Source: Diplolepis rosae (lineage: Eukaryota; Arthropoda; Insecta; Hymenoptera; Diplolepididae). From it: a stretch of 64,000 nt of DNA. The stretch lies in assembly GCA_030998225.1 (NCBI GenBank), contig JAPYXD010000171.1, positions 2,294,001 through 2,358,000 of the forward strand, given 5' to 3'. The translations under genes were made by a program, and so were the position numbers. Shown here in pieces: positions 1 through 12,659 of this stretch. Position 1 is the first letter of the stretch. Every line of letters starts with the position of its first letter. The notes beneath the pieces are model-generated. The model was not told the origin of the DNA and ran no database searches. It worked only from the letters and a program-made list of their open reading frames with translations.

Positions 1-1390
1 CCTTCTTTTCCTTAGGCCTATCCTCTCGGAAAACCTTCAGGTAATATCCGTATTGGCTGATATATTATTTCAAAGTCAAATACTTGCAATTGAACAAATA
101 GAGTTTGTTATTATTCCTCCGAATACAAACACAGACAATTAAAAAAGAAGAAGAGCTTCAATTATTTTCTCACATATAAAAAAAACTTGTGCATAAGTAG
201 CTTTTTTAGTTAGTGTTTCAAAGTTAACTCAATTATACTGAAGATTTTTCTTCACATTTAATTTTTATTAGGAATTTTAAAAACGGGAATAAATATTGCA
301 GTTTTCATTTTTATATTGATTTTATAATTATTTTATTTTCTGTAAGTGAGAAAATTATTGTAAACTTAGATTCTTGCACATAGTAAACATTTTTAACAGT
401 TGTAGTGAAAATTCTTTACAAATAAAATGAAATATATATATATACGAAGAAGAATAACCCATAATAAATAACGGCGATATAGTACATTACAGTATTCGAA
501 ACGTAATAAAGAATAAACGGTAAGACATTTTACGAATTTTTTGTATAAGTTGTCAAGATCAAATTTTTTGTACAAAGAGTGAAAGAATATATTTCGTGAA
601 ATGTAAAAATGAAACTTGTTTGAAATCCCAATGGGCACACGATATTAGAAACGTTTATGTAACATTCTACAAACGTTCTAAGAACATCCGAATGTCCAAT
701 GTCCGAAAGACGTTCCAAAAACGTTATAAAAACGTCTTTCGGATATTGGACATTGGGATGTTCCTAGAACGTTTGTAGAATGTTACATAAACGTTTCTAT
801 TATCGTGTGCAACATTGGAGTTGTTCATATAAAAGACAATTTGAATTTTTTTTTCGAAATTCTTTGTCGTTACAAATGTTGCTGTTGTTAATTATAGGTC
901 AGGCTATTTTGTAACTACAAATATAATTTGTTAAGAAGAAAGTAAGTTGCGTAGAGCATAGATAAATTGTTCATTTTCAACATCTTTTGCAATTTACTTA
1001 CTTATGCAAATAGTTGGATAATCAATTTGTCATCAATTATGCCTTTTGCGAGTTATAAGCTACTGAATCATGTACGCTGCACACACACCTCTTTTTGCAA
1101 ACGCTAACACACAACATTTTATGCCTTTTTTAACAAAGCCTTTGGTTTTTTGCGACTAATAAACAAGTAAACCATGTATCTTAATAAAAGAATGCAAACG
1201 TAATTATATTAAAATACATTGTAAACACCTCTTTTTTGCGAATAAAAACACACTACTTCTTATGCAACGCATTTTATCTTTTTTTTGGCAAAGCCTTTGG
1301 TTTTTGGAACTTATTCAGCTTTTGTAAGAATACTTGTTTTGTTATATCTTTAAAACTACTATACAGCTCAATTTTATCTCTTATGAACCG
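1..1390. repeat. Left terminal inverted repeat of the large CACTA-like element
   Basis: The first ~1390 bases match, in reverse complement, 51317-52515. Matching landmarks include the outer CCTTCTTTTCCTTAGG, the CACACCTCTTTTTGC-like motifs and the inner end near TCTCTTATGAACCG. The repeat contains internal near-duplications, for example AAAGCCTTTGGTTTTT twice. The left copy is longer because a ~190 bp MITE sits at 627-819. The true outer end is not visible because homology begins at base 1 of the window. Confidence 0.88.
627..819. mobile_element. MITE with CCCAATGGGC ends and ACGTTC-rich arms (copy 1)
   Basis: The element is a near palindrome, from CCCAATGGGCACACGATA to its degenerate complement at 800-818. 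The arms contain AACGTTTATGTAACATTC and CAAACGTTC motifs. It interrupts the left TIR exactly where the right TIR (about 51885-51895) has no insertion, which gives an empty-site comparison. Related copies are at 17105-17287, 33427-33500 and 38660-38703. No transposase is encoded; the superfamily is not determined. Confidence 0.8.
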
Positions 1391-1430
1391 GAAGAACAAT
1401 AAGTTAGCATTTCCCTGCAAATATAATTCG

Positions 1431-1924
1431 TTAATAAGAAAGTAAGTTAGGCACAGCACAGATAAATCGTCTATTTTTGACTTCTAAGTAAACGCTAACT
1501 TTAAAAATTTCTGTAATAGGTACAGCCACTGTTTCGCTATGAATTTCGAGGGCAGTTTGAACGATTGTGTGCTTGTTTCGAAAAGTATGTGTTGTTTTTA
1601 GCATATTTAATAGAGCGAACTCTGTTTCATTCTCTTTATCCACTATAAATTTAAGTACGTTGCTGTAAGAACCACTTCGAAGTAGAACGAACGTGTTATC
1701 AGAGCGCTTATTAACTAGATTTGAATAATTTTAAAGTTTTTTGAACTTTTGTATTACCTAACTGATTGTAGTAATTTCTTGTTTGAATTGAACAAGTCGG
1801 ATAAACTGCTCGTTTTATTGCTAAAAGACTGAAATTGAGACTTATATGACGCGTTACTTGATGATAGACGCCTTTAGCTGCATGAATAATTTGTAATAAC
1901 CCAACTGGCACAGAAGTTGCATGG
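1431..1924 (-). pseudogene. C-terminal part of the CACTA/Tnp2-like transposase, severed from its N-terminus
   Basis: Two minus-strand blocks are recognisable. The first (about 1924-1750) reads HATSVPVGLLQIIHAAKG and continues to an AVYPTCSIQTRNYYNQL segment. The second, in another frame (about 1720-1431), contains a RSDNTFVLLRSGSYSNVLKF segment and ends VAVPITEIF...FICAVPN before a stop. In animal Tnp2-type CACTA transposases such segments follow the FEGxN region, with a conserved pattern of a tyrosine-rich stretch, a xDNSxVxLxxG stretch and a final VPxxxI...CxxxPN tail. The block ends abruptly at 1924 in an ACGTTC-rich MITE-like sequence. The missing upstream part matches 38926-42050 in the same orientation, so this is best read as the 3' end of that gene. 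A frameshift or intron separates the two blocks. The family call rests on remembered patterns. Confidence 0.6.
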
Positions 1925-2200
1925 TCCTCCTAAGGACGTAATTTTTAAAAGTATTTAGGACTTGTATAAGTAACGTCTTAAAATCGTTTATAGAACGTCA
2001 ATATGTCCTCTGGATGTCTTCATAAGGTTCTGGATATGTTAGTCTTAACGTTTGAAGATCGTTAAAATAACGACTTAATGATGTTCTTAATACGTGAAAT
2101 GTCCGGTATTATGCAGTCCTTTAGACGTTCTCATTTGGACGTTTATGTAACACGTCAGAAATACGTTCTTCAAACGTGCTGGTGACGTGATCGATCTCGC
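1925..2200. mobile_element. ACGTTC-rich MITE-like sequence at the break in the transposase gene
   Basis: This stretch is dense in AACGTC, ACGTTC and AGGACGT words and resembles the family at 38704-38925. It lies exactly at the point where the transposase C-terminal coding sequence stops. Terminal repeats are too degenerate to give exact ends. Confidence 0.45.
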
Positions 2201-2446
2201 AAAAGTATAGATACAGGGCCAGTGATAGAATTGTGTAGAATATTTGACACCTAGGATTTTGGAATTTCTCTAATACATCCCCCTTTTCCTTCAAAGACAA
2301 ATATTATATATAACTTATATCGTGACATGTTTCGGTACATGTTCCTTGTTTCATTGACCCACAGTTATAATTCTGTAATATTTATTTTGGCTTGGGGTCA
2401 GCTTAGTTTCTAATTATTTATGTCATCGAGGACATAAACATTAGGA

Positions 2447-2490
2447 AGGCAAACGTTTCGCCAACAGATGGGGGCCCTCTTCAGTGCCAA
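2447..2490 (-). ncRNA. Hammerhead-like ribozyme motif of the left PLE copy
   Basis: Read on the minus strand, GGCACTGAAGA is followed by a GC-rich segment, then GAAACGTTTGCC. CUGANGA and GAAA core boxes are present, and a flanking GGC can pair with GCC to form stem I. Stem II is weak here (TTGGC before GAAA). The AACGTT after the core is self-complementary, as in very short helix III dimeric forms. Hammerhead motifs are established in PLE terminal regions; activity of this one is inferred. Confidence 0.45.
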
Positions 2491-2499
2491 TTAGCTTAA

Positions 2500-3537
2500 T
2501 TGTAACCTTTAAATATTTATTAACTAATACATGCAATTAAGAAGTATATGGTATTTTTTGTTTTTTTGTTTTTTTCTTTTTGCTTATTAATTAAAAATAG
2601 AGTAAACATGCAGAAAAACTTATGAGTAAGTGAGTTTCTAGGTGTGAAGAAACAGGCCGTACCAAAAACTGCTCCAACAAGTAATCCTCTCCCACAGGAA
2701 CCGTGAAAAATGCGGCCGCGGAACGCACTCCCTCAAGGGCACATATATAAACACAATTATTTCAAACCAGAATGAAACAACACACGGGAGAATATAACGT
2801 GGGTCCTTGGTAAAGCACGCACAGCAAACCACACATATGCACGAGCACCAGAAGTAAAGGACACTGAAGTTAAAACAATCAGAACATTGCAATTGGTACA
2901 GAAAAATTTATTTATTTTCTCAAAAACCACAGAGATGACAGACGGATGTAAGTCCACCACTCTGCCACATGGCTAGAAGAAAACTGATTTGTGAATAACT
3001 CGTGTTTAGGAAGACAAGTGTTCAGAGTTTGACGTATATGGAGAGCATTCTCCATGATAGGTCAGGTTCCAACACCAAGGGTTATACACAGTCAAAATTT
3101 ACTTTAATGTCCCCGGCACTTGAGATTTCTATGTGCTCAAGCGTCCAAGGAAAGCAAACCCCTACCACGTGTTCGAAGAATTCTGTAAGGAAAGGCACTC
3201 AATACGGTCCCGGCGTCGTAAAAATTAAACACATTTTTGTGGATATAGAAAGTAAAATGCAGCTAAGGTGGAAATTCACGAAAAATTAATTTCCTGGTTT
3301 TTCGAAACCTCTGATTCTTAATAACTGGAACCCGGAAAAATACAATATTAAGTTTATAAGTATGATGTCCGAGTTTTTCGGATTATAAGACTGCTGTAAA
3401 GTGGTAAAATATTACGCGAGCTATTCAAACTCTGATTTGAATAGAGAGATCAATTAATACGGTAGCACTACGGATTCTGAGACTAATAAAAAGTTGCAAA
3501 GTGATGCGCGAGCACTTCAGACTCTGACTTTAAGTGA
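2500..3537 (-). other. PLE 3' non-coding segment between satellite and terminus (left arm)
   Basis: This is mirrored by 15382-16378 in the right arm. Short open frames here (3002-3289 plus, 2638-2892 minus) have exact mirror counterparts at 15588-15875 and 15985-16239 but show no protein family signature. I treat the segment as non-coding 3' sequence of the PLE. It is GC-richer than its surroundings near 2690-2740. Confidence 0.6.
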
Positions 3538-6500
3538 GGTGGCCAAGTAATGCGCGAGTTCTTGGGAGTATGAGAATTTTTATAAAGTGGCCAAGTAATA
3601 CGCGAGATTTCCGGACTCTGACTTTAAGTAAGGTGGCCAAGTAATGCGTGAATTCTTAGGAGTATAAGAATTTTTATAAAGTGGCCAAGTAATACGCGAG
3701 ATTTCCGGGCTCTGACTTAAAATAAGGTGGCCAAGTAATGCGCGAGTTCTTAGGAGTATAAGAGTTTTTATAAAGTGGCAAAGTAATACGCGAGATTTCC
3801 CGACTCTGACTTTAAGTAAGGTGATCAAGTAATGCGCGAATTCTTAGGAGTATAAGAATTGTTATTACGTGGCCAACTAATACGCGAGATTTCCGGACTC
3901 TGACTGAAAGTAAAGTGGCCAAGTAATGCGCGAGTTCTTAGGAGTATAAGAATTTTTATAAGTGGCCAAGTAATACGCGAGTTAAACGCAGTCTGTCTTG
4001 AAAAGAGTGGCCAAGTAATGCGCGAATTCTTAGGAGTAAGAGAATTGTTATAAAGTGGCCAAATAATACGCGAGATTTCCGAACTCTGACTTAAAGTAAG
4101 GTGGCCAAGTAATGCGCGAATTCTTAGGAGTGTAAGAATTTTTATAAAGTGGCCAAGTAATGCGCGAGATTTCCGTACTATGACTTTAAGTAAGGTGGCC
4201 AAGTAATACGCGAATTCATAGGAGTATAAGAATTTTTCTAAAGTGGCCAAGTAGTACGCGAGTTAAACGAAGTCTGTCTTAAAAAGAGTGGCCAAGTAAT
4301 GCGCGAATTCTTAGGAGTATAAGAATTGTTATAATTTGGCCAACTAATACGCGAGATTTCCGGACTCTGACTTAAAGTAAAGTGGCCAAGTAATGCGCGA
4401 GTTCTTAGGATTATAAGAATTTTTCTAAAGTGGCCAAGTAATACGCGAGTTCTTAGGATTATAAGAATTTTTCTAAAGTGGCCAAGTAATACGCGAGATT
4501 TCCGGACTCTGACTTTAAATAAGGTGGCCAAGTAATGCGCGAATTCTTAGGAGTAAGAGAATTTTTATAAAGTGGCCAAGTAATACGCGAGATTTCCGGA
4601 CTCTGACTTTAAATAAGGTGGCCAAGTAATGCGCGAGTTCTTAGGAGTATAAGAGTTTTTATAAAGTGGCAAAGTAATACGCGAGATTTCCCGACTCTGA
4701 CTGTAAGTAAGGTGATCAAGTAATGCGCGAATTCTTAGGAGTATAAGAATTGTTATTACGTGGCCAACTAATACGCGAGATTTCCGGACTCTGACTGAAA
4801 GTAAGGTGGCCAAGTAATGCGCGAGTTCAATTGACCTCATGACTGACATAAATACATAAGTGGCCTCATAATACGCGAGTTAGACGAAGCCTGTCCTGAA
4901 AAGAGTGGCCAAATAATGCGCGAGATTTCCGGACTCTGACTTTAAGTAAGGTGGCCAAGTAATGCGCAAGTTCTTAGGTGTATAAGAATTTTTATAAGTA
5001 GCCAAGTAATATGCGAGTTAAACGCAGTCTGTCTTGAAAAGAGTGGCCAAGTAATGCGCGAATTCTTAGGAGTAAGAGAATTGTTATAAAGTGGCCAAAT
5101 AATACGCGAGATTTCCGAACTCTGACTTAAAGTAAGGTGGCCAAGTGATGCGCGAATTCTTAGTAGTGTAAGAATTTTTATAAAGTGGCCAAGTAGTACG
5201 CGAGATTTCCGGACTCTGACTTTAAGTAAGGTGGCCCAGTAATACGCGAGTTCTTAGGAGTATAAGAATTTTTATAAGTAGCCAAGTAATACGCGAGTTA
5301 AACGAAGTCTGTCTTAAAAAGAGTGGCCAAGTAATGCGCGAATTCTTAGGAGTATAAGAATTGCTATAAAGTGGCCAACTAATACGCGAGATTTCCGGAC
5401 TCTGACTTAAAGTAAAGTGGCCAAGTAATGCGCGAGTTCTTAGGATTATAAGAATTTTTCTAAAGTGGCCAAGTAATACGCCAGTTCTTAGGATTATAAG
5501 AATTTTTCTAAAGTGGCCAAGTAATACGCGAGATTTCCGGACTCTGACTTTAAATAAGGTGGCCAAGTAATGCGCGAATTCTTAGGAGTATAAGAATTTT
5601 TATAAGTAGCCAAGTAATACGCGAGTTCTTAGGATTATAAGAATTTTTCTAAAGTGGCCAAGTAATACGCGAGTTCTTAGGATTATAAGAATTTTTCTAA
5701 AGTGGCCAAGTAATACGCGAGATTTCCGGACTCTGACTTTAAATAAGGTGGCCAAGTAATGCGCGAATTCAATGGACCTCATGACTGACATAAATACATA
5801 AGTGGCCTCGTAATACGCGAGTTAGACGAAGCCTGTCCTGAAAAGAGTGGCCAAATAATGCGCGAGATTTCCGGACTCTGACTTTAAGTAAGGTGGCCAA
5901 GTAATGCGCGAGTTCTTAGGAGTATAAGAATTTTTATAAGTAGCCAAGTAATACGCGAGTTAAACGAAGTCTGTCTTAAAAAGAGTGGCCAAGTAATGCG
6001 CGAATTCTTAGGAGTGTAAGAATTTTTATAAAGTGGCCAAGTAATGCGCGAGATTTCCGTACTCTGACTTTAAGTAAGGTGGCCAAGTAATACGCGAACT
6101 CATAGGAGTATAAGAATTTTTCTGAAGTGGCCAAGTAATACGCGAGATTTCCGGACTCTGATTAAAGTAAAGTGGCCAAGTAATGCGCGAGTTCTTAGGA
6201 TTATAAGAATTTTTCTAAAGTGGCCAAGTAATACGCGAGTTCTTAGGATTATAAGAATTTTTCTAAAGTGGCCAAGTAATACGCGAGATTTCCGGACTCT
6301 GACTTTAAATAAGGTGGCCAAGTAATGCGCGAATTCTTAGGAGTATAAGAATTTTTCTAAAGTGGCCAAGTAATACGTGAAAATTCCGTACTCTGACTTA
6401 AAGTAAGGTGGCTGAGTAATGCGCGAGTTCAATGGACGTCAGGACTGATATAAATACATAAGTGGCCTCGTAATACGCGAGTTAGACGAAGCCTGTCCTG

Positions 6501-9500
6501 AAAACAGTGGCCAAATAATGCGCGAGATTTCCGAACTCTGACTTAAAGTAAGGTGGCCAAGTAATGCGCGAATTCTTAGGAGTGTAAGAATTTTTATAAA
6601 GTGGCCAAGTAGTACGCGAGATTTCCGTACTATGACTTTAAGTAAGGTGGCCAAGTAATACGCGAATTCATAGGAGTATAAGAATTTTTCTAAAGTGGCC
6701 AAGTAGTACGCGAGATTTCCGGACTCTGACTTTAAATAAGGTGGCCGGGTACTGCGCGAATTCTTAGGAGTATGAGAATTTTTATAAAGTGGCCAAGTAA
6801 TACGCGAGATTTCCGGGCTCTGACTTAAAATAAGGTGGCCAAGTAATGCGCGAGTTCTTAGGAGTGTAAGAGTTTTTATAAAGTGGCAAAGTAATACGCG
6901 AGATTTCCCGACTCTGACTTTAAGTAAGGTGATCAAGTAATGCGCGAATTCTTAGGAGTATAAGAATTTTTCTAAAGTGGCCAAGTAATACGTGAAAATT
7001 CCGTACTCTGACTTAAAGTAAAGTGGCCAAGTAATGCGCGAGTTCTTAGGAGTATAAGAATTTTTATAAGTGGCCAAGTAATACGCGAGTTAAACGAAGT
7101 CTGTCTTGAAAAGAGTGGCCAAGTAATGCGCGAGTTCTTAGGAGTATAAGAATTTTTATAAGTGGCCAAGTAATACGCGAGTTAAGCGAAGTCTGTCTTG
7201 AAAAGAGTGGCCAAGTAATGCGCGAATTTTTAGGAGTATAAGAATTGTTATAAAGAGGCCAACTAATACGCGAGATTTCCGGACTCTGACTTAAAGTAAG
7301 GAGGCCAAGTAATGCGCGAATTCTTAGGAGTATAAGAATTTTTATAAAGTGGCCAAGTAATACGCGAGATTTCCGTACTATGACTTTAAGTAAGGTGGCC
7401 AAGTAATACGCGAATTCATAGGAGTATAAGAATTTTTCTAAAGTGGCCAAGTAGTACGCGAGATTTCCGGACTCTGACTTTAAATAAGGTGGCCAAGTAA
7501 TGCGCGAATTCTTAGGAGTATGAGAATTGTTATAAAGTGGCCAAGTAATACGCGAGATTTCCGGTCTCTGACTTAAAATAAGGTGGCCAAGTAATGCGCG
7601 AGTTCTTAGGAGTATAAGAGTTTTTATAAAGTGGCAAAGTAATACGCGAGATTTCCCGACTCTGACTGAAAGTAAGGTGATCAAGTAATGCGCGAATTCT
7701 TAGGAGTATAAGAATTGTTATTACGTGGCCAACTAATACGCGAGATTTCCGGACTCTGACTGAAAGTAAGGTGGCCAAGTAATGCGCGAGTTCAATTGAC
7801 CTCATGACTGACATAAATACATAAGTGGCCTCGTAATACGCGAGTTAGACGAAGCCTGTCCTGAAAAGAGTGGCCAAATAATGCGCGAGATTTCCGGACT
7901 CTGACTTTAAGTAAGGTGGCCAAGTAATGCGCGAGTTCTTAGGAGTATAAGAATTTTTATAAGTAGCCAAGTAATACGCGAGTTAAACGCAGTCTGTCTT
8001 GAAAAGAGTGGCCAAGTAATGCGCGAATTCTTAGGAGTAAGAGAATTGTTATAAAGTGGCCAACTAATACGCGAGATTTCCGGACTCTGACTTAAAGTAA
8101 AGTGGCCAAGTAATGCGCGAGTTCTTAGGATTATAAGAATTTTTCTAAAGTGGCCAAGTAATACGCCAGTTCTTAGGATTATAAGAATTTTTCTAAAGTG
8201 GCCAAGTAATACGCGAGATTTCCGGACTCTGACTTTAAATAAGGTGGCCAAGTAATGCGCGAATTCAATGGACCTCATGACTGACATAAATACATAAGTG
8301 GCCTCGTAATACGCGAGTTAGACGAAGCCTGTCCTGAAAAGAGTGGCCAAATAATGCGCGAGATTTCCGGACTCTGACTTTAAGTAAGGTGGCCAAGTAA
8401 TGCGCGAGTTCTTAGGAGTATAAGAATTTTTATAAGTAGCCAAGTAATACGCGAGTTACACGAAGTCTGTCTTGAAAAGAGTGGCCAAGTAATGCGCGAA
8501 TTCTTAGGAGTGTAAGAATTTTTATAAAGTGGCCAAGTAATGCGCGAGTTCTTAGGATTATAAAAATTTTTCTAAAGTGGCCAAGTAATACGCGAGATTT
8601 CCGGACTCTGACTTTAATTAAGGTGGCCAAGTAATGCGCGAGTTCTTAGGAGTATAAGAATTTTTATAAGTGGCCAAGTAATACGCGAGTTAAGCGAAGT
8701 CTGTCTTGAAAAGAGTGGCCAAGTAATGCGCGAATTTTTAGGAGTATAAGAATTGTTATAGAGAGGCCAACTAATACGCGAGATTTCCGGACTTTGACTT
8801 AAAGTAAGGTGTCCAAGTAATGCGCGAATTCCTAGGGGTATAAGAATTTTTATAAAGTGGCCAAGTAATGCGTGAGATTTCCGTACTCTGACTTTAAGTA
8901 AAGTGGCCAAGTAATACGCGAATTCATAGGAATATAAGAATTTTTCTAAAGTGGCCAAGTAATACGCGAGATTTCCGGAATCTGACTTTAAATAAGGTGG
9001 CCAAGTAATGCGCGAATTCTTAGGAGTATAAGAATTGTTATAAAGTGGCCAACTAATACGCGAGATTTCCGAACTCTGACTTAAAGTAAGGTGGCCAAGT
9101 AATGCGCGAATTCCTAGGAGTATAAGAATTTTCATAAAGTGCCCAAGTAATGCGCGAGATTTCCGTACTCTGACTTTAAGTAAGGTGGCCAAATAATGCG
9201 CTAATTCTTAGGAGTATGAGAATTTTTATAAAGTGGCCAAGTAATACGCGAGATTTCCGGACTCTGACCTCAAATAAGGTGGCCAAGTAATGCGCGAATT
9301 CTTAGGAGTATAAGAATTTTTCTAAAGTGGCCTAGTAATGCGCGAGTTCAATGGACGTCAGAACTGGTATAAATACAAAAATAGCCGAGCAATACGCGAG
9401 ATCAACGAAGTCTGTCCTAAATAAGGTGAAAAAAACCGCGAGTTCAATGGACCTCAGGACTGTTATAAAGTAACAAACTAGCCGGGTAATACGCGAGTTC

Positions 9501-9560
9501 AACGAAGTCTGACCTAAATAAGGTAGCCAAGTAATGCGCGAGTTTCAACAAAATCTGGCC
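3538..9560. repeat. Composite minisatellite array in the left PLE arm (~6.0 kb)
   Basis: Monomers of 45-54 bp all start with the same ~20 bp core (GTGGCCAAGTAATRCGCGAG). The following sequence comes from at least four families. A (48 bp) has TTCTTAGGAGTATAAGAAT; B (46 bp) has ATTTCCGGACTCTGACTT; C (45 bp) has TTAAACGAAGTCTGTC; D (~54 bp) has TTCAATTGACCTCATGAC. A and B often alternate, and larger blocks are repeated, giving higher-order structure. Type A contains an inverted repeat (TTCTTA...TAAGAA). Open frames of up to 206 codons here are by-products of the repeat. Confidence 0.92.
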
Positions 9561-9647
9561 CAGATAAAGTGGCCAGATGTGAGATCATAAAACCTGAAGG
9601 GACGACTGAAATACATGGTGGAGTCCCAATTTCTCAGGTCAGATTTT

Positions 9648-10987
9648 TTATGACCCTTTTTTAAGTATAGGGTTGTAAATCTTAGAAAGGTTTTCTATGT
9701 CAGTTCTAAGATTCACTGCATCGTCCGTACCTGCAATGTGACACATTTCCAACAGTAATCTTTTTTTATAGTGTATTTCGTTAGCTAGGATTTTTGTTCT
9801 GTCAAAATCGAAGAAATGGTCTTTCTCAATTGTATGTTTAGTTAGTGCATTTTGTTTATTAGGGCTTTCTCTAATGTTGTTTTTATGTTCTTTTAACCTG
9901 TTTTTAAGGAACCTTTTAGTTTGACCTATATAGACGGCTTTGCAATCATTCCCTTTGCAAGGAACGCTGTAGACGATGTTGGACGATAGTTCTTTAGGAA
10001 TTGTATCTTTGGTTGGCTTGAATATCATTTTTAGATTTTCTTGATTTTTATACGCGGTTTTCAAGTTGTAGCTGTGTAGGATTCCCGATATTTTTTCTGA
10101 CAGACCTTCGATATAAGGAATGCTAATGAAAGGTTTGATTTCCGCGTTTATGTCGATATGATTGTTGCCTAATCGTGTTTTTTGTTCAAGGGTAAGAAGT
10201 CTCTGGTTAATAATGTCTTGTGTGAAACAAGGTGGGTAGTCATTTTCATCTAGTGTATCTGTAATTAATTTAAGGTTGTTTTTTTGAAATTTCTTGTCTG
10301 AAAGTAAAATTGCTCTGTCAACCAAGTTGTTAATTACACTTTTTTTATATCTAAGGGGGTGGTGGGAGTTGAAGTTAAGGTATCTGCCTGACCAACTAGG
10401 CTTTCTATACCAATTGAAAGATAGTTTTTGGTTCTGTTTCCTCGTGATAGAGACGTCTAAGAAATTGATAGCACCACCGACCTCTTTTTCTAGAGTGAAT
10501 TCAATATTGAGGGGGTTAGTATTGAAAATTTGTAAAATGCGGTCAACATGTGTGTTGGGAACCATGATGAAAATATCGTCAACGTAACGAAAATAGACAG
10601 GTACTTCAAAGTCAAGGTTGTAAAGTCTGTCTTTCTCTAGGTCATCCATCACTAAATCAGCAAGGACGGGGGAGAAAGGAGAACCCATTGGTAATCCACG
10701 TTTTTGGAAATAAGTTTTGCCATCAAAATTAAAATCTGTGCTGTCTAAGCATAATCGCAACCCTTCTTCGAAATCTCTCCATGGTAATGATACTTTGCGA
10801 CGAATCTCATCCCACCTACTTTTTACTGCAGAGATAGCTGCTTCCTTGGGTACATTTGTGAAGAGAGAGACTACATCTAATGAGGCCAGAACATAAGTTA
10901 TCCGGGACGTTCACATTTTTAAGTTTTTTAACTAATTCAAAACTGTTGATGATTTTTTGATCTAGGTGGGGTAGTGTTTTTGGATAT
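9648..10987 (-). pseudogene. Penelope-like element RT/GIY-YIG protein, left copy (5'-truncated, frameshifted)
   Basis: The minus-strand frame 10760-9648 encodes the catalytic half of a reverse transcriptase: GLPMGSPFSPVLADLV (motif 4/5 region), then YFRYVDDIF (catalytic YVDD), then a C-terminal GIY-YIG endonuclease-like module (AVYIGQTKRFLKNRLKEH, followed by an HH/F-rich segment). RT plus GIY-YIG is diagnostic of Penelope-like elements. Reading upstream into AVKSRWDEIRRKV is open, but an extra T near 10897 and an extra A in a run near 10955 break the frame, and homology stops at 10987. The copy lacks the N-terminal third. It ends ILKKGS-stop, like its mirror image at 12583. Confidence 0.88.
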
Positions 10988-12583
10988 AGACGAGAACACA
11001 TACCAAGTCCGCCCCAAAGACACAACAACTAAAATACAAAATAAAGTCAATTCTCTAGTCAAATCATGGGAAAACAAGAGTCTAATTAACAACCTGTTAG
11101 CTAAGGATTTAAAGTCTTCCAATGCCGTTCCCTCGAGATTTTACGGATTACCCAAAATTCACAAAGAAAGTATTCCTGTTAGACCAATTGTTTCCTATGT
11201 GGGCAGCCCAACTTACAATCTAGCTTCATTCTTCAGCTCTACCATATCCAAAAACACTACCCCACCTAGATCAAAAATCATCAACAGTTTTGAATTAGTT
11301 AAAAAACTTAAAAATGTGAACGTCCCGGATAACTATGTTCTGGCCTCATTAGATGTAGTCTCTCTCTTCACAAATGTACCCAAGGAAGCAGCTATCTCTG
11401 CAGTAAAAGAAGTAGGTGGGATGAGATTCGTCGCAAAGTATCATTACCATGGAGAGATTTCGAAGAAGGGTTGCGATTATGCTTAGACAGCACAGATTTT
11501 AATTTTGATGGCAAAACTTATTTCCAAAAACGTGGATTACCAATGGGTTCTCCTTTCTCCCCCGTCCTTGCTGATTTAGTGATGGATGACCTAGAGAAAG
11601 ACAGACTTTCCAACCTTGACTTTGAAGTACCTGTCTATTTTCGTTACGTTGACGATATTTTCATCATGGTTCCCAACACACATGTTGACCGCATTTTACA
11701 AATTTTCAATACTAACCCCCTCAATATTGAATTCACTCTAGAAAAAGAGGTCGGTGGTGCTATCAATTTCTTAGACGTCTCTATCACGAGGAAACAGAAC
11801 CAAAAACTATCTTTCAATTGGTATAGAAAGCCTAGTTGGTCAGGCAGATACCTTAACTTCAACTCCCACCACCCCCTTAGATATAAAAAAAGTGTAATTA
11901 ACAACTTGGTTGACAGAGCAATTTTACTTTCAGACAAGAAATTTCAAAAAAACAACCTTAAATTAATTACAGATACACTAGATGAAAATGACTACCCACC
12001 TTGTTTCACACAAGACATTATTAACCAGAGACTTTTTACCCTTGAGCAAAAAACACGATTAGGCAACAATCATATCGACATAAACGCGGAAATCAAACCT
12101 TTCATTAGCATTCCTTATATCGAAGGTCTGTCAGAAAAAATATCGGGAATCCTACACAGCTACAACTTGAAAACCGCATATAAAAATCAAAAAAATCTAA
12201 AAATGATATTCAAGCCAACCAAAGATACAATTCCTAAAGAACTATCGTCCAACATCGCCTACAGCGTTCCTTGCAAAGGGAATGATTGCAAAGCCGTCTA
12301 TATAGGTCAAACTAAAAGGTTCCTTAAAAACAGGTTAAAAGAACATAAAAACAACATTAGAGAAAGCCCTAATAAACAAAATGCACTAACTAAACATACA
12401 ATTGAGAAAGACCATTTCTTCGATTTTGACAGAACAAAAATCCTAGCTAACGAAATACACTATAAAAAAAGATTACTGTTGGAAATGTGTCACATTGCAG
12501 GTACGGACGATGCAGTGAATCTTAGAACTGACATAGAAAACCTTTCTAAGATTTACAACCCTATACTTAAAAAAGGGTCATAA
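10983..12583 (+). pseudogene. Penelope-like element RT/GIY-YIG protein, right copy (longer, one frameshift)
   Basis: The N-terminal block (10983-11415) has RFYGLPKIHKESIPVRPIVS (RT motif 1-2) and NYVLASLDVVSLFTNVP (motif 3 with catalytic Asp). A two-base insertion near 11420 (AAAAGAAGT against AAAAAGT in the left copy) shifts the frame. The 370-residue continuation (11471-12583) has GLPMGSPFSPVLADLV, YFRYVDDIF and the GIY-YIG motif VYIGQTKRFLKNRLKEH. Intact PLE proteins are usually longer, so the copy is also 5'-truncated. It differs from the left copy at about four residues over 370 and would be inactive as it stands. Confidence 0.9.
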
Positions 12584-12659
12584 AAAATCTGACCTGAGAA
12601 ATTGGGACTCCACCATGTATTTCAGTCGTCCCTTCAGGTTTTATGATCTCACATCTGGC

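Noticed and set aside
2638..3289. Small Cys-rich and other frames conserved in both palindrome arms
   Set aside because: Conservation is explained by the inverted duplication itself; no family features.
3580..9192. Many minus-strand open frames of 60-206 codons rich in LLGHF/RITWPL units
   Set aside because: They are translations of the 45-54 bp satellite, appear in several frames, mirror those in the right arm, and have no domain or consistent start.
3538..9560. CRISPR-like constant/variable array
   Set aside because: The variable parts fall into a few repeated families, the genome is eukaryotic and no cas gene is present; it is a composite satellite.
10294..10587. 97-codon plus-strand frame, mirrored at 11644-11937
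   Set aside because: It is antisense to the conserved PLE reverse transcriptase including YVDD; a shadow frame.
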